A stretch of DNA of 64,000 nucleotides from Pelomonas baiyunensis (GTDB lineage: Bacteria > Pseudomonadota > Gammaproteobacteria > Burkholderiales > Burkholderiaceae_C). This document shows positions 52,049-60,831 of this stretch, in pieces. The notes under the pieces were generated by a model. It was not told where the DNA came from, searched no databases, and saw only the letters and a program-made list of their open reading frames with translations. The translations under genes and the position numbers were made by a program. The first letter of the stretch is position 1. Each line of letters begins with the position of its first letter. The stretch lies in contig NZ_JBIGIB010000003.1 in NCBI RefSeq assembly GCF_043555935.1, positions 748,309-812,308 of the forward strand, written 5' to 3'.

Positions 52049-53194
52049 ATGAAAAGACTGCTTGCTTCGCTGTCCGCCGCCCTGGCCCTCACGGCCCAGG
52101 CCCAGGCGCCGCTGCCGCCCGAGATCGCCGCGCGCAGCTATGTGCTGATCGACCTGGCCGCCCACAAGACCCTGGCCGAGCGCGACGCCGACACCGCCCA
52201 GGACCCGGCCTCCCTCACCAAGCTGATGACGGCCTACGTGGTGTTCAGCGCGCTGCGGGAGAAAAAGCTGACGCTGGAGCAGACCTTGCCCGTGTCCAAG
52301 CGCGCGTGGGATGAACGCAAGGGCGACCCGTCGCTGATGTTCCTCGACACCACGATGACGCCCAAGGTGGACGAACTGCTGCGTGGCCTGATCGTGCAGA
52401 ACGGCAACGACGCCGCCGTGGCGCTGGCCGAGGGCGTGGCGGGCTCCGTGGAGAGCTTCGTGCAACTGATGAACCGCCAGGCGCAGGCCTGGGGGTTGAA
52501 GCACACCGAGTTCAAGAACGTGACCGGCATGAGCGAGCCCGGCCACAAGACCAGCGCGCGGGACATCGCCGTCGTGGCGTCTCGCATCATTGCCGACTTC
52601 CCGGAGTACTACCCCTACTACGGCCAGCGCGACTACACCTTCAACAAGATCCGCCAGGACAACCGCAACCTGCTGCTGCGCCGCGACCCGACGGTGGACG
52701 GCATGACCATCGGCTACACCGACGCCGTGGGCCACTGCCTGGTGGCCAGTGCCAACCGCGACTTTCCCAACGGCAAGCGCCGCCTGCTCAGCGTGGTCAT
52801 GGGCGCCGCCTCCAAAGACGCGCGGGCTTCGGAGAGCCAGAAGCTGCTGAACTGGGGCTACACCGCGTTCGACGCCGTCAAGGTGTTCGATGCCGGCAAG
52901 GCCATTGCCACCGTGCCGGTGTGGAAGGGCGAGGCCAAGGAAGTGAAGCTCGGCGCAGCGGATGCGGTGTTCGTGGCCATGCCGCACGGCGACGGCAGCA
53001 AGCTGCAAACCCAGGTTGAGCGCACCGAGCCGCTGGTGGCGCCGCTGAACAAGGGCCAACGCGTGGGCACCTTGCGAGTCACCACCACCGGCGGCACGCT
53101 GGTGGCGGAAGTGCCCCTGATCGTGCAGGAGTCCGTGCCCGTGGCCGGCCTGGTCGGTCGCGCCTTCGACTCCATCCGCCTCTGGATCAAGTGA
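52049..53194 (+). CDS. DacA/PBP5-family D-alanyl-D-alanine carboxypeptidase homologue with degenerate motifs
   Basis: The 381-residue exported protein is homologous to PBP5/6 (peptidase S11), with a signal peptide (KRLLASLSAALALTAQAQA) and a C-terminal amphipathic tail (GRAFDSIRLWIK) for membrane attachment. SLTK is intact (Ser55, Lys58). The second motif reads NGN (118-120) instead of SxN, and the third reads TIG (220-222) instead of KTG, in the otherwise conserved context VDGMTIGYTDAVGHCL. DD-carboxypeptidase activity may therefore be lost or changed. Full length and clean reading argue against a pseudogene. It precedes ybeD by seven bases. Confidence 0.9.
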   Translation: MKRLLASLSAALALTAQAQAPLPPEIAARSYVLIDLAAHKTLAERDADTAQDPASLTKLMTAYVVFSALREKKLTLEQTLPVSKRAWDERKGDPSLMFLDTTMTPKVDELLRGLIVQNGNDAAVALAEGVAGSVESFVQLMNRQAQAWGLKHTEFKNVTGMSEPGHKTSARDIAVVASRIIADFPEYYPYYGQRDYTFNKIRQDNRNLLLRRDPTVDGMTIGYTDAVGHCLVASANRDFPNGKRRLLSVVMGAASKDARASESQKLLNWGYTAFDAVKVFDAGKAIATVPVWKGEAKEVKLGAADAVFVAMPHGDGSKLQTQVERTEPLVAPLNKGQRVGTLRVTTTGGTLVAEVPLIVQESVPVAGLVGRAFDSIRLWIK

Positions 53195-53201
53195 GCCTGC
53201 C

Positions 53202-53486
53202 ATGAACATGCCCCCCAACATTCCGCCCGAGCAGTCGCTCATCGAGTACCCGTCGCAATTCCCCATCAAGGTCATGGGCGCGCATGTGGAAGGCTTCATC
53301 GAAGCCATCACCCACGTGGCCCTGCAGTTCGACCCGGGCTTCGACGCCTCCACCATCGAGCAGCGTCCCAGCAAGGGCGGCAACTACCTCGGCCTGACCA
53401 TCACCATCACGGCCACCAGCCGCGAGCAACTCGACGAGATCTACCGCACCCTGACCACGCATCCGATGGTCAAGGTCGTGCTGTAG
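53202..53486 (+). CDS. ybeD: YbeD family (DUF493) protein
   Basis: The 94-residue alpha-beta protein has IEYPSQFPIKVMGAHVEGF and SKGGNYLGLTITITATSREQLDEIYRTLTTHPMVKVVL, clear for the family. YbeD resembles small regulatory (ACT-like) domains; its function is unknown. It usually sits between dacA and lipB. Here dacA is adjacent, but two unrelated genes come before lipB. Confidence 0.94.
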   Translation: MNMPPNIPPEQSLIEYPSQFPIKVMGAHVEGFIEAITHVALQFDPGFDASTIEQRPSKGGNYLGLTITITATSREQLDEIYRTLTTHPMVKVVL

Positions 53487-53640
53487 CCACCCCGGGCCAG
53501 GTCGTCGTCCGCCTGATTGAGGACGGAGCCTGAGCGCATCACGACTAGAGTCCGCAGCGTGTGCCGTGGCGCCAGGCGGAAACCGTCCTTTCCGAGAGCC
53601 AATGGCAGGCGCAGGGGCCGCAGTTTCAGAGGAGTGTGCG

Positions 53641-54144
53641 GTGAAGCGACTTGTGTTGAAGGTGGGCCTGCTGGCCGCCCTGTTGGCGGCTCTGCCAGCG
53701 CGGGCTATCGAGGCTGACAACGCGACGGACGCCGCGCGCCGGCTTGTGGCCGCGCTGGAATCAGCCTGGAACCGTCACGACATGCAGGCCTACGGCGCGC
53801 TCTTCCATGAGGACGCCGAATGGGTCAACGTGGTGGGCATGTACTGGCGAGGCAAAGCCCAGGTGGTGAAGGCTCACACGGTGTTCCACGAGACGATCTT
53901 CAAGGAGGTGCAGCTCGAGGGGCGTGAGCTTTCGGTGCGTGAGCTGTCACCGGACGTTGCGGTCGCGGTGTGGACGCATCTGCAGGACGCTTATCGAACA
54001 CCGAGCGGCAACCTCCAGGAAAAAACACTCAATCGCATGACGGTCGTCGTGTCGCGCCGCCAAGGCCAGTGGCTCATCAGCCAGGGGCAGAACGTCTGGA
54101 TCAACGAACGGGCCGAGAAGAGCAACCCGGTGCATCAGCGCTGA
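53641..54144 (+). CDS. Exported SnoaL/NTF2-like protein (SgcJ/EcaC family)
   Basis: The 167-residue exported protein has a signal peptide (VKRLVLKVGLLAALLAALPARA). Its single NTF2-fold domain includes LVAALESAWNRHDMQAYGALFHEDAEWVNVVGMYWRGK and LNRMTVVVSRRQGQWLISQGQNVWI. AGGAG at 53630-53634, six bases upstream, supports GTG 53641 over the ATG at 53566. The family includes binding proteins and some isomerase-like enzymes; no catalytic residue set can be assigned. Confidence 0.88.
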   Translation: MKRLVLKVGLLAALLAALPARAIEADNATDAARRLVAALESAWNRHDMQAYGALFHEDAEWVNVVGMYWRGKAQVVKAHTVFHETIFKEVQLEGRELSVRELSPDVAVAVWTHLQDAYRTPSGNLQEKTLNRMTVVVSRRQGQWLISQGQNVWINERAEKSNPVHQR

Positions 54145-54171
54145 GACGAACGCCAGCGCAAGGCGGCGGGC

Positions 54172-54801
54172 TCAGCTGGCGCGTGCACGGATCTCGAGCT
54201 CCTGCACCTTGAATCGGGCCGCAGGGTCACCGTTGCGGGCCGCGGCGTCGTACCAGTAGCGGGCCAGCCGCTCGTCGGCCTCCACGCCCAAGCCCGTCTC
54301 GAACATCGTGGCCACCAAGTACTGGGCGCCCACGTCGCCGCCCTTGGCGGCTTCGAGGTACCAGCGGTGGGCCTGCGCCATGTCTTGCGGGCGGCCGCGG
54401 CCCAGGTAGTAGCAGGTGGCGGTGGCCAGCGCGCCGTCGGCGTTGCCGTGCTCCGCGGCGCGCTCGAACCAGCCGCACGCCGCCTTGGGGTCCGGCTTGC
54501 CCCGGCGGCTCTGCTCAATCATCTCGCCCAGCGCGTTCTCGGCCAACGCCAGTTGTTGGCCGGCGGCCCGCTGCAGCAGGCGCCAGGCGGCGCCGTCGCT
54601 GGCACCGGGCAGCTCCTTGCGCAGATGCATCATGGCCAGGTTGAACTGGCCGAGCGCTTCGCCGCGTGCGGCGGAGGCCGTGAAGCCGCGTGCGGCGGCT
54701 TTGAGGTTGCCTTCGTCGTAGGCGGTGAGCGCGTCTGCCAACGGGCCGGCGTGAGCGAGCGAGCACGCCAGCAGCAGGGCGGTGATCCAGGGTGTTTTCA
54801 T
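54172..54801 (-). CDS. Exported Sel1-repeat protein
   Basis: The 209-residue protein has a signal peptide (TPWITALLLACSLAHA) and about four Sel1-like repeats, such as AACGWFERAAEHGNADGALATATCYYLGRG and AHRWYLEAAKGGDVGAQYLVATMFETGLGV. Such solenoids bind proteins and often help assemble envelope or signalling complexes. The partner is unknown. It is divergent from lipB with a short shared control region, and convergent with the NTF2-like gene. Confidence 0.92.
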   Translation of the reverse strand: MKTPWITALLLACSLAHAGPLADALTAYDEGNLKAAARGFTASAARGEALGQFNLAMMHLRKELPGASDGAAWRLLQRAAGQQLALAENALGEMIEQSRRGKPDPKAACGWFERAAEHGNADGALATATCYYLGRGRPQDMAQAHRWYLEAAKGGDVGAQYLVATMFETGLGVEADERLARYWYDAAARNGDPAARFKVQELEIRARAS

Positions 54802-54846
54802 GAAGGGCAGTCGTCGGGGCGGAGCGAGGCCTTACGGCGGTTCCCT

Positions 54847-55527
54847 ATGATGCCGCGCATGATCGTCAAGACCCTGGGGCCGGTGGAATACCTGCCCACG
54901 CTGGAGGCCATGCGGGCGTTCACCGCGGCGCGCACGGCCGACACGCCGGATGAACTCTGGCTGTGCGAGCACCCGCCCACGTTCACGCAAGGCCTGGCCG
55001 GCAAGCCGGAGCACCTGCTGCTGCCCGGCCACATCCCGGTGGTTGAGACGGAGCGCGGCGGCCAGGTGACGTACCACGGCCCGGGGCAGGTGACGGCCTA
55101 TCCGCTGGTGGACCTGCGTCGGCTGGGCATCTTCGTCAAGGAATACGTGTTCCGGCTGGAGACGGCGCTGATCCAGACGTTGGACAGCTACGGTGTGACC
55201 GGCCTGCGGGTGGCGGGCGCGCCGGGCATCTACGTTCGGCCGGCCGACCCCGCCAGCCACGCGGCGTTGGCCGGCCCGGCGGACCCGAACGACGCGTTCC
55301 GGGGCCTGGCCAAGATTGCCGCGCTGGGCATCAAGGTCAGCCGCCATTGCACGTACCACGGCCTGGCTTTGAACGTGGCGATGGACTTGGAACCCTTCCT
55401 GCGCATCAACCCCTGTGGCTATCAGGGCCTGGAAACCACTTCCCTCGATAAAATCGGGGTTTCTACGGACTGGTCCACCGCGGCCAGCCGTCTCGCCGAG
55501 CGCCTCTCGGCCCAGCTGACCTCTTGA
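54847..55527 (+). CDS. lipB: Octanoyl-[acyl-carrier-protein]:protein N-octanoyltransferase LipB
   Basis: The 226-residue enzyme moves octanoate from ACP to lipoyl domains. RGGQVTYHGPGQVTAYPLVDLRRLG is the family signature. The catalytic pair is Lys in KIAALGIKVSR and Cys in RHCTYHGLALNV. An insertion of about 12 residues (PADPASHAALAGPADPND) lies between GAPGIYV and the Lys motif. ATGs at 54847, 54850 and 54859 are in frame; the last gives the usual N-terminus MIVKTLG. It is followed by lipA two bases after its stop. Confidence 0.96.
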   Translation: MMPRMIVKTLGPVEYLPTLEAMRAFTAARTADTPDELWLCEHPPTFTQGLAGKPEHLLLPGHIPVVETERGGQVTYHGPGQVTAYPLVDLRRLGIFVKEYVFRLETALIQTLDSYGVTGLRVAGAPGIYVRPADPASHAALAGPADPNDAFRGLAKIAALGIKVSRHCTYHGLALNVAMDLEPFLRINPCGYQGLETTSLDKIGVSTDWSTAASRLAERLSAQLTS

Positions 55528-55529
55528 TC

Positions 55530-56513
55530 ATGTCTGACACCTCCTACGACCCGACCGTCAAGCAAAAAGCCGAGGCCAAGACCTCGCGCATCCCGATCAA
55601 GATCGTGCCGGCCGAGGTGCTGAAGAAGCCCGACTGGATTCGCGTGAAGGCCGGTTCGCCCAGCACCCGCTTCTACGAGATCAAGAACATCTTGCGCGAG
55701 CACAAGCTGCACACGGTGTGTGAGGAAGCCAGTTGCCCCAACATCGGCGAGTGCTTCGGCAAGGGCACGGCCACGTTCATGATCATGGGCGACAAGTGCA
55801 CCCGCCGCTGCCCGTTCTGCGACGTGGGCCACGGCCGGCCGGACCCGCTGGATGTGAACGAACCCGAGAACCTGGCCAAGACCATCGCGGCCCTGAAGCT
55901 CAAGTACGTGGTCATCACCAGCGTGGACCGCGACGACCTGAAGGACGGCGGCGCCGGCCACTTCGCCGAGTGCATCACCAAGGTGCGTGAACTCAGCCCC
56001 AGCACGCAGATCGAGGTGCTGGTGCCGGACTTCCGCGGCCGTGCCGACCGCGCGCTCAACATCCTGAAGGCCGCGCCGCCGGATGTGATGAACCACAACC
56101 TGGAAACCGCGCCGCGCCTGTACAAGGAAGCGCGCCCGGGGTCGGACTACGAGTTCAGCCTGAACCTGCTCAAGCGCTTCAAGGAAGAAGTGCCCGGCGT
56201 GCCGACCAAGAGCGGCATCATGGTCGGCCTGGGCGAAACGGACGACGAGATCCGCCAGGTGATGCGCGACATGCGCGCGCACAACATCGACATGATCACC
56301 ATCGGCCAGTACCTGGCGCCGTCCGGCCACCACCTGCCGGTGCGCCGCTACGTCACGCCGGACGCGTTCAAGCAGTTCGAGAAGGAAGCCTACGAACTGG
56401 GCTTCACGCACGCCGCCGTCGGTGCCATGGTGCGTTCCAGCTACCACGCCGACGTGCAGGCGCATGCCGCGTTGAACCCGGCGCTGAACCCTGCGCAGAA
56501 CCCGGCGGCTTGA
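55530..56513 (+). CDS. lipA: Lipoyl synthase LipA
   Basis: The 327-residue radical-SAM enzyme inserts two sulfurs into octanoyl chains. The auxiliary cluster motif is CEEASCPNIGEC, the radical-SAM cluster CTRRCPFC, and the C-terminal serine ligand is in RSSYHAD. The C-terminus has three near-repeats of ALNPA before the stop, a harmless-looking extension. ATG 55530 is preferred over TTG 55524. Confidence 0.98.
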   Translation: MSDTSYDPTVKQKAEAKTSRIPIKIVPAEVLKKPDWIRVKAGSPSTRFYEIKNILREHKLHTVCEEASCPNIGECFGKGTATFMIMGDKCTRRCPFCDVGHGRPDPLDVNEPENLAKTIAALKLKYVVITSVDRDDLKDGGAGHFAECITKVRELSPSTQIEVLVPDFRGRADRALNILKAAPPDVMNHNLETAPRLYKEARPGSDYEFSLNLLKRFKEEVPGVPTKSGIMVGLGETDDEIRQVMRDMRAHNIDMITIGQYLAPSGHHLPVRRYVTPDAFKQFEKEAYELGFTHAAVGAMVRSSYHADVQAHAALNPALNPAQNPAA

Positions 56514-56549
56514 CCTGCCCGGCGTGGGCGGCGGCCCTGCGGGCGTCGC

Positions 56550-57041
56550 TCAGGCTTGCGCCAGCAGTTGCTCGATGAGTTGGTGCAGGGCGGCGAAGTC
56601 GGGCTCGCCCACGTAGCGCTTCACGATCTCGCCGCGCTTGTTGATCAAAAAGGTCGTCGGCGTCATCTGCACCTGACCGAAGGCGCTGGCCACGGCGCCG
56701 GTGTTGTCGATGGCCACGCCGAATGGCAGCTTGCGCGTCTCGGCGAACTTGGACACGAAGGCCGGCGGGTCGTAGCTCATGGCCACGGCCACGGTGTCCA
56801 GCCCGCGCGACTTGTACTTCTCGTGCGTGGCGACGATCTGCGGCATCTCCTTCACGCAGGTCGCGCAGCTGGTGGCCCAGAAGTTCACCACCATCACCTT
56901 GCCGTTCCAGCCGGCGGAGCTGAGCTTCTGGCCGTCCAGCAGCACATAGTCGACCGCCGGGGCCTGTTCGCGGGCGCAGCCGCTGATGGCGAGGGCGCCC
57001 AGCAGGGCAGCGGTGGCGGTGAGGGTGCGGCGGGACAGCAT
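56550..57041 (-). CDS. TlpA/ResA-like thioredoxin-fold lipoprotein
   Basis: The 163-residue protein is anchored in the periplasm by a lipobox (LAISGC, Cys22). The redox site is CATC in FWATSCATCVKEMP, with cis-Pro in MTPTTFLINKRG. It resembles TlpA/ResA reductases used in cytochrome c or other disulfide reduction. The CATC active site differs from CEPC or CPPC, so its redox potential may differ. It converges on lipA. Confidence 0.93.
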   Translation of the reverse strand: MLSRRTLTATAALLGALAISGCAREQAPAVDYVLLDGQKLSSAGWNGKVMVVNFWATSCATCVKEMPQIVATHEKYKSRGLDTVAVAMSYDPPAFVSKFAETRKLPFGVAIDNTGAVASAFGQVQMTPTTFLINKRGEIVKRYVGEPDFAALHQLIEQLLAQA

Positions 57042-57079
57042 GCGCTGAATTCTAGGCAGCGCGTGTGCCCGAGGTGGGC

Positions 57080-58237
57080 TCAGGGCCGTCGGCCCAGTTC
57101 GAACATCAGCAGCGACGGCAACGCATCCGGCAGGTGGCGGCGCGAGATGCGGGCCATGCCGTCATGCGTGGCGGTGGAGAGTTGGGTGCGGTGCTCGCCG
57201 TCGAACATCTCCACGAAAGTGAATTCCGGCACCTCGTGCTGGATGCCGGCCACCAGGTGCAGCATCGCATCACCGCTCAGCGCGGCATCGAACAGCAGCG
57301 CGTGAGGCAAGCCCTCGCGGCAGAACTGCTCGGCCTCGGCGACGTCACTCACGCAGTCCACCAGCATGCCCATGTGCCGCACCGCAGCTTGCGCCTCGGC
57401 GCGAAGCTCACGGTTGCCGCACACGATGAGCAGCTGGCAGCCAGCCAGCGGCCGGGAATTGCCGCTGAGCCGCTCGGCCTCAGCCTCCAGCCGGGCATGG
57501 GTGCTGTCGGGTTCCTGCGGCGCCTCTTCCGACACGAGTTGGTTGAACTCCAGCGTCAGCAGCGTGATGCCGGCTTCCTGCTCGCGCAGCGGCAAGACGC
57601 CCAGCGTGATCGCGGTCTGCTCCAGCAGCCGCCAGGCCAGGGAGTCGAGTTCCGGCTCGCCCGCATCGGCGGTGCCGTGGGCGGCATCGTCCATCAGCTC
57701 CAGCGCCCGGTGGGCGAAGCGGCAGCTCAGTCGGGCCTTGACGGGCCAGGGCGTGAGGTCCAGCCGCAGGTCCACCGACGAGTGGGTGAGCGACAGCGCC
57801 CAGTCCATCAGCGCGTTGAGCAAGGCGAACAGCAGCGAGCCGTCGGCCCAGATTTCCACCGGCTGCAGCGATTGCCGCACCTGCACGCCCCGGCTCTGGG
57901 TTTCGCGGCTGCGCTGGGCCAGCACGCTGCGCAGCATCTGGGTGAGGTGCTGGCGCTCGCGATTCAAGCGCAGCCGGCCGGACGCCAGTCGCGCCAGTTG
58001 TTGGCCCAACATGCCCGCGGTGCGGGCGTCGTCCACGCTGCGGCGCAACAGCCGCAGGCCGCGCCGGTCGATCTGGCCGGTGCTGGCCAGGGTCTGGATC
58101 TGCTCCAGCGCCGTGCTCAGTGGCCCGGCGATCTCGGCGCCGAGTTGCTGGACGATGTCCGCCCATTGGACCGGTGTCGGCTCCGACATGACATCGTTGG
58201 CAGCACTGGCTGGCGCAGAAGAAGGCGTGGTGGACAT
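57080..58237 (-). CDS. Histidine-kinase-like protein lacking the phosphoacceptor, with degenerate receiver domain
   Basis: The 385-residue cytoplasmic protein has a kinase-like layout. A dimerisation helix pair (about 22-95) comes first, where the expected H-box reads QLGAEIAGPLSTALEQI with no His. A degraded ATPase domain follows (about 120-255), with an N-box-like DGSLLFALLNALMDWAL. A C-terminal receiver-like domain (about 275-380) keeps an Asp in HALLFDAAL but lacks the acidic pair (CQLLIVCGNRE). It is most likely a non-catalytic scaffold or regulator. I do not recognise a named family. It is apparently monocistronic. Confidence 0.75.
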   Translation of the reverse strand: MSTTPSSAPASAANDVMSEPTPVQWADIVQQLGAEIAGPLSTALEQIQTLASTGQIDRRGLRLLRRSVDDARTAGMLGQQLARLASGRLRLNRERQHLTQMLRSVLAQRSRETQSRGVQVRQSLQPVEIWADGSLLFALLNALMDWALSLTHSSVDLRLDLTPWPVKARLSCRFAHRALELMDDAAHGTADAGEPELDSLAWRLLEQTAITLGVLPLREQEAGITLLTLEFNQLVSEEAPQEPDSTHARLEAEAERLSGNSRPLAGCQLLIVCGNRELRAEAQAAVRHMGMLVDCVSDVAEAEQFCREGLPHALLFDAALSGDAMLHLVAGIQHEVPEFTFVEMFDGEHRTQLSTATHDGMARISRRHLPDALPSLLMFELGRRP

Positions 58238-58377
58238 GGGCCGGGATTGGCGGAGCGGCGACTGTGAGTTCTAGGGATTGATTTCGGCGCCGTGCGTCAG
58301 CCCATCTTGCAGGCGCCGCCCCACCCCCTCCACCCCGCGAGCAGGGGGAAACCCTCGGGTCAGGGGTGGGTGAACCC

Positions 58378-59616
58378 TCACGCGATGACGCCCGCCGCGC
58401 GCCAGGCTGCGATGTCTGCGTCGCTGCAGCCCGCTTCGCGCAGCAGTTCGTCGCTGTGCTGGCCCAGCAGCGGCGGGGCGTGCCGGTAGGTGACCGGCGT
58501 GGCCGACAGCTTCATGGGGCTGGCGACCAAGCGCAGCTGGTCGGTCAGGGGGTGCGGCAACGACACCACCGCGTCGCGCGCCTGCGCCTGCGGGTCAGCC
58601 AGCGCCTCGCCGATGGAATTGATCGAGCCGCACGGCACCTTGGCCGCCTCCAGCGCCGCGAGCCAGTCGTTGCGCGGCCGTTGCCGGATGACGGCCTCCA
58701 GCAGCGGCACCAGCACCTGCCGGTTGCGCACGCGGTCGGCGTTGGTGGCAAAGCGCGGGTCGGCGGCCCACTCGGGGTGGTCCGCAATCTCGCAGAACTT
58801 GGCGAACTGCCGGTCGTTGCCCACCGCAAGGATCAGGTGGCCGTCCTGTGCTTCAAACACCTGGTAGGGCACGATGTTCTGGTGGGCGTTGCCCATGCGG
58901 CCGGGCGCCTCACCGCTGCACAGGTAATTGCTGCCCAGGTTGGCCAGCATCGCCAGTTGGGTGTCGAACAGGGCCATGTCGATGACCTGGCCCTGGCCAG
59001 TGGCGTCGCGATGGCGCAGCGCGGCCAGGATGGCCACGGTCGCGTACATGCCGGTGAACAGGTCCGCCACCGCCACGCCCACCTTCTGCGGGCCGCCGCC
59101 GGGCTGGTCGTCGCGCTCGCCCGTCACGCTCATCAGGCCGCCCATGCCCTGCACGGCGTAGTCGTAGCCGGCGCGTTCGGCGTAGGGTCCCGTCTGGCCA
59201 AAGCCGGTGATGGAGCAGATCACCAGCCCCGGGTGCTCGGCGCGCAGACTGTTGGCGTCCAGCCCGTAGCGCGCCAGGTCGCCCACCTTGAAGTTCTCCA
59301 CCAGCACGTCCACCTGGCCGGCCAGTTGGCGGACGATGGCCTGGCCCTGGGGTGTGGCCAGATCCACTGCCAGCGAGCGCTTGTTGCGGTTGGCGCCCAA
59401 GAAGTAAGCGGCCTCGGTGGTGTCGTGGCCGTCGGCGGCTTTCAAATAGGGCGGGCCCCAGGCCCGGGTGTCGTCGCCGCTGCCGGGGCGCTCGATCTTG
59501 ATCACGTCGGCGCCCAGGTCGGCCAGGGTCTGGGTGCACCAGGGGCCAGCCAGCACGCGTGACAAATCGAGCACGCGCACGCCGGCGAGCGCTTGAGGAG
59601 GAAACATCGGTTGCAT
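58378..59616 (-). CDS. CaiB/BaiF family CoA transferase
   Basis: The 412-residue family III CoA transferase starts LAGVRVLDLSRVLAGPWCTQTLADLGADVIKIERPGSGDDTR, the standard signature. The catalytic Asp lies in GYDYAVQGMGGLMSVTGERD or the preceding FKVGDLARYGLD region. RNKRSLAVDL and VAVADLFTGMYATVAILAALRHR also match. It moves CoA between carboxylic acids; the donor and acceptor cannot be told. The acyl-CoA dehydrogenase in this window is too far to imply a pathway. Confidence 0.93.
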   Translation of the reverse strand: MQPMFPPQALAGVRVLDLSRVLAGPWCTQTLADLGADVIKIERPGSGDDTRAWGPPYLKAADGHDTTEAAYFLGANRNKRSLAVDLATPQGQAIVRQLAGQVDVLVENFKVGDLARYGLDANSLRAEHPGLVICSITGFGQTGPYAERAGYDYAVQGMGGLMSVTGERDDQPGGGPQKVGVAVADLFTGMYATVAILAALRHRDATGQGQVIDMALFDTQLAMLANLGSNYLCSGEAPGRMGNAHQNIVPYQVFEAQDGHLILAVGNDRQFAKFCEIADHPEWAADPRFATNADRVRNRQVLVPLLEAVIRQRPRNDWLAALEAAKVPCGSINSIGEALADPQAQARDAVVSLPHPLTDQLRLVASPMKLSATPVTYRHAPPLLGQHSDELLREAGCSDADIAAWRAAGVIA

Positions 59617-59654
59617 GCAGGAATTGTCCGCGGCGGGCTGCCGATAATTCCGCC

Positions 59655-60149
59655 ATGCAGCGCCCCACCATCGCCGGATTTGCCCTAATCGCCGCCACCC
59701 TGCTGACGGCCTGCCAGCCGGCGCTGAACTGGCGCGAAATCCGCCCCACCGGCAGCGGCTTGCGGGCGCAGTTCCCCTGCAAGCCGGATCAGGACGTGCG
59801 CAAAGACAAAGGCCTGGCCCAGTGTGAGGCGGGCGATCTGGGCTTTGCCGTGTCGTGGGCGGACGTCCCGGATGCCACGCAGTCCGGTGCCGCGCTGCAA
59901 GCGATGGCGCAGGCGCTGGCGGGCAAGCTGCAGCAGCCGCTGCCGGCGGCCACGCCCGTGGCCGTGCCGGGCATGACCCCGTTGCCCGAGGCGGCGCAGT
60001 ACCGCTGGGTGACGCCCACGGGCGTCACGCGGGTGGCAGTGTTTGCGTACGGCGGCCGCGTCTACCAGGCCCTCATGACCGCGGCACGCGACGACGCCGC
60101 GGCGTGGGACACCTTCCGCACGGCCTTGGCCGTCGATGCCGCCCGCTAA
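59655..60149 (+). CDS. Small hypothetical lipoprotein
   Basis: The 164-residue protein has a lipobox (ATLLTAC) right after a short signal (QRPTIAGFALIAA). The rest (NWREIRPTGSGLRAQFPCKPDQ; VAVFAYGGRVYQALM) looks like a small alpha-beta domain found in many betaproteobacterial conserved lipoproteins. Its function is unknown. It lies nine bases before the EIIA gene and is probably the first gene of that operon. Confidence 0.85.
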   Translation: MQRPTIAGFALIAATLLTACQPALNWREIRPTGSGLRAQFPCKPDQDVRKDKGLAQCEAGDLGFAVSWADVPDATQSGAALQAMAQALAGKLQQPLPAATPVAVPGMTPLPEAAQYRWVTPTGVTRVAVFAYGGRVYQALMTAARDDAAAWDTFRTALAVDAAR

Positions 60150-60158
60150 CATCCGGGC

Positions 60159-60557
60159 ATGCCTCATTTGCTTGTGATCGCCCACGCACCGCTGGCCTCT
60201 GCGCTGCGGCAGGTGGCCGAGCACACCTTCCCGGATTGCGCGCCGACCCTGTCGGTGCTGGACGTCGACCCCGGCATGTGTGCCGACGATGTCGAAGCCG
60301 CCGCGCGCGACCTCATGACGGCTTCGCTGCCCGCCGAATGGCTGGTGTTGACCGACGTGTTCGGTGCCACCCCGTGCAATGGCGCGCAGCGTCTGGCCGG
60401 GGCTGGCGTTCAGGTGCTCAGCGGTGTCAACGTGCCCATGCTGTGGCGCACGTTGTGCTACGCCGGGCAAAAGTCCTTGACGGAGCTGGCCCAGCGCGCC
60501 GTGCAGGGTGCCACCAGCGGCGTCGTTGCCACGCCCCCCTTGCCGCTCAACGAATGA
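60159..60557 (+). CDS. PTS EIIA component, mannose family
   Basis: The 132-residue EIIA-Man domain has phosphorylated His9 in LLVIAHAPLA and the family segment WLVLTDVFGATPCNGAQRL. There is no EIIB or EIIC gene nearby, so it belongs to a regulatory rather than sugar-transporting PTS, as usual in betaproteobacteria. Its stop codon overlaps the HPr start. Confidence 0.94.
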   Translation: MPHLLVIAHAPLASALRQVAEHTFPDCAPTLSVLDVDPGMCADDVEAAARDLMTASLPAEWLVLTDVFGATPCNGAQRLAGAGVQVLSGVNVPMLWRTLCYAGQKSLTELAQRAVQGATSGVVATPPLPLNE

Positions 60558-60823
60558 TCAAGTCCACGCTCACCATCAGCAACAAGCTCGGCCTGCATGC
60601 GCGGGCCTCGGCCAAACTCACCAAGCTGGCCGGCAGCTTCAAGTGCGAGGTCTACATGACACGCAACGGGCGCCGGGTGAACGCCAAAAGCATCATGGGC
60701 GTGATGATGCTGGCCGCCGGGCTGGGCGCCACGGTGGAGTTGGAAACCGACGGTGATGACGAGCAGGCTGCGCAAGAGGCCATCACCGCCCTCGTCAACG
60801 ACAAGTTCGGCGAAGGCCAGTGA
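60554..60823 (+). CDS. ptsH: Phosphocarrier protein HPr
   Basis: The 89-residue HPr has phospho-His15 in GLHARAS and regulatory Ser46 in NAKSIMGVM, the site for HPr kinase/phosphorylase. It relays phosphate from EI to EIIA-Man. An ATGA overlap couples it to the EIIA gene. EI lies downstream but is separated by a minus-strand acyltransferase gene. Confidence 0.97.
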   Translation: MIKSTLTISNKLGLHARASAKLTKLAGSFKCEVYMTRNGRRVNAKSIMGVMMLAAGLGATVELETDGDDEQAAQEAITALVNDKFGEGQ

Positions 60824-60831
60824 ACGGCTGA

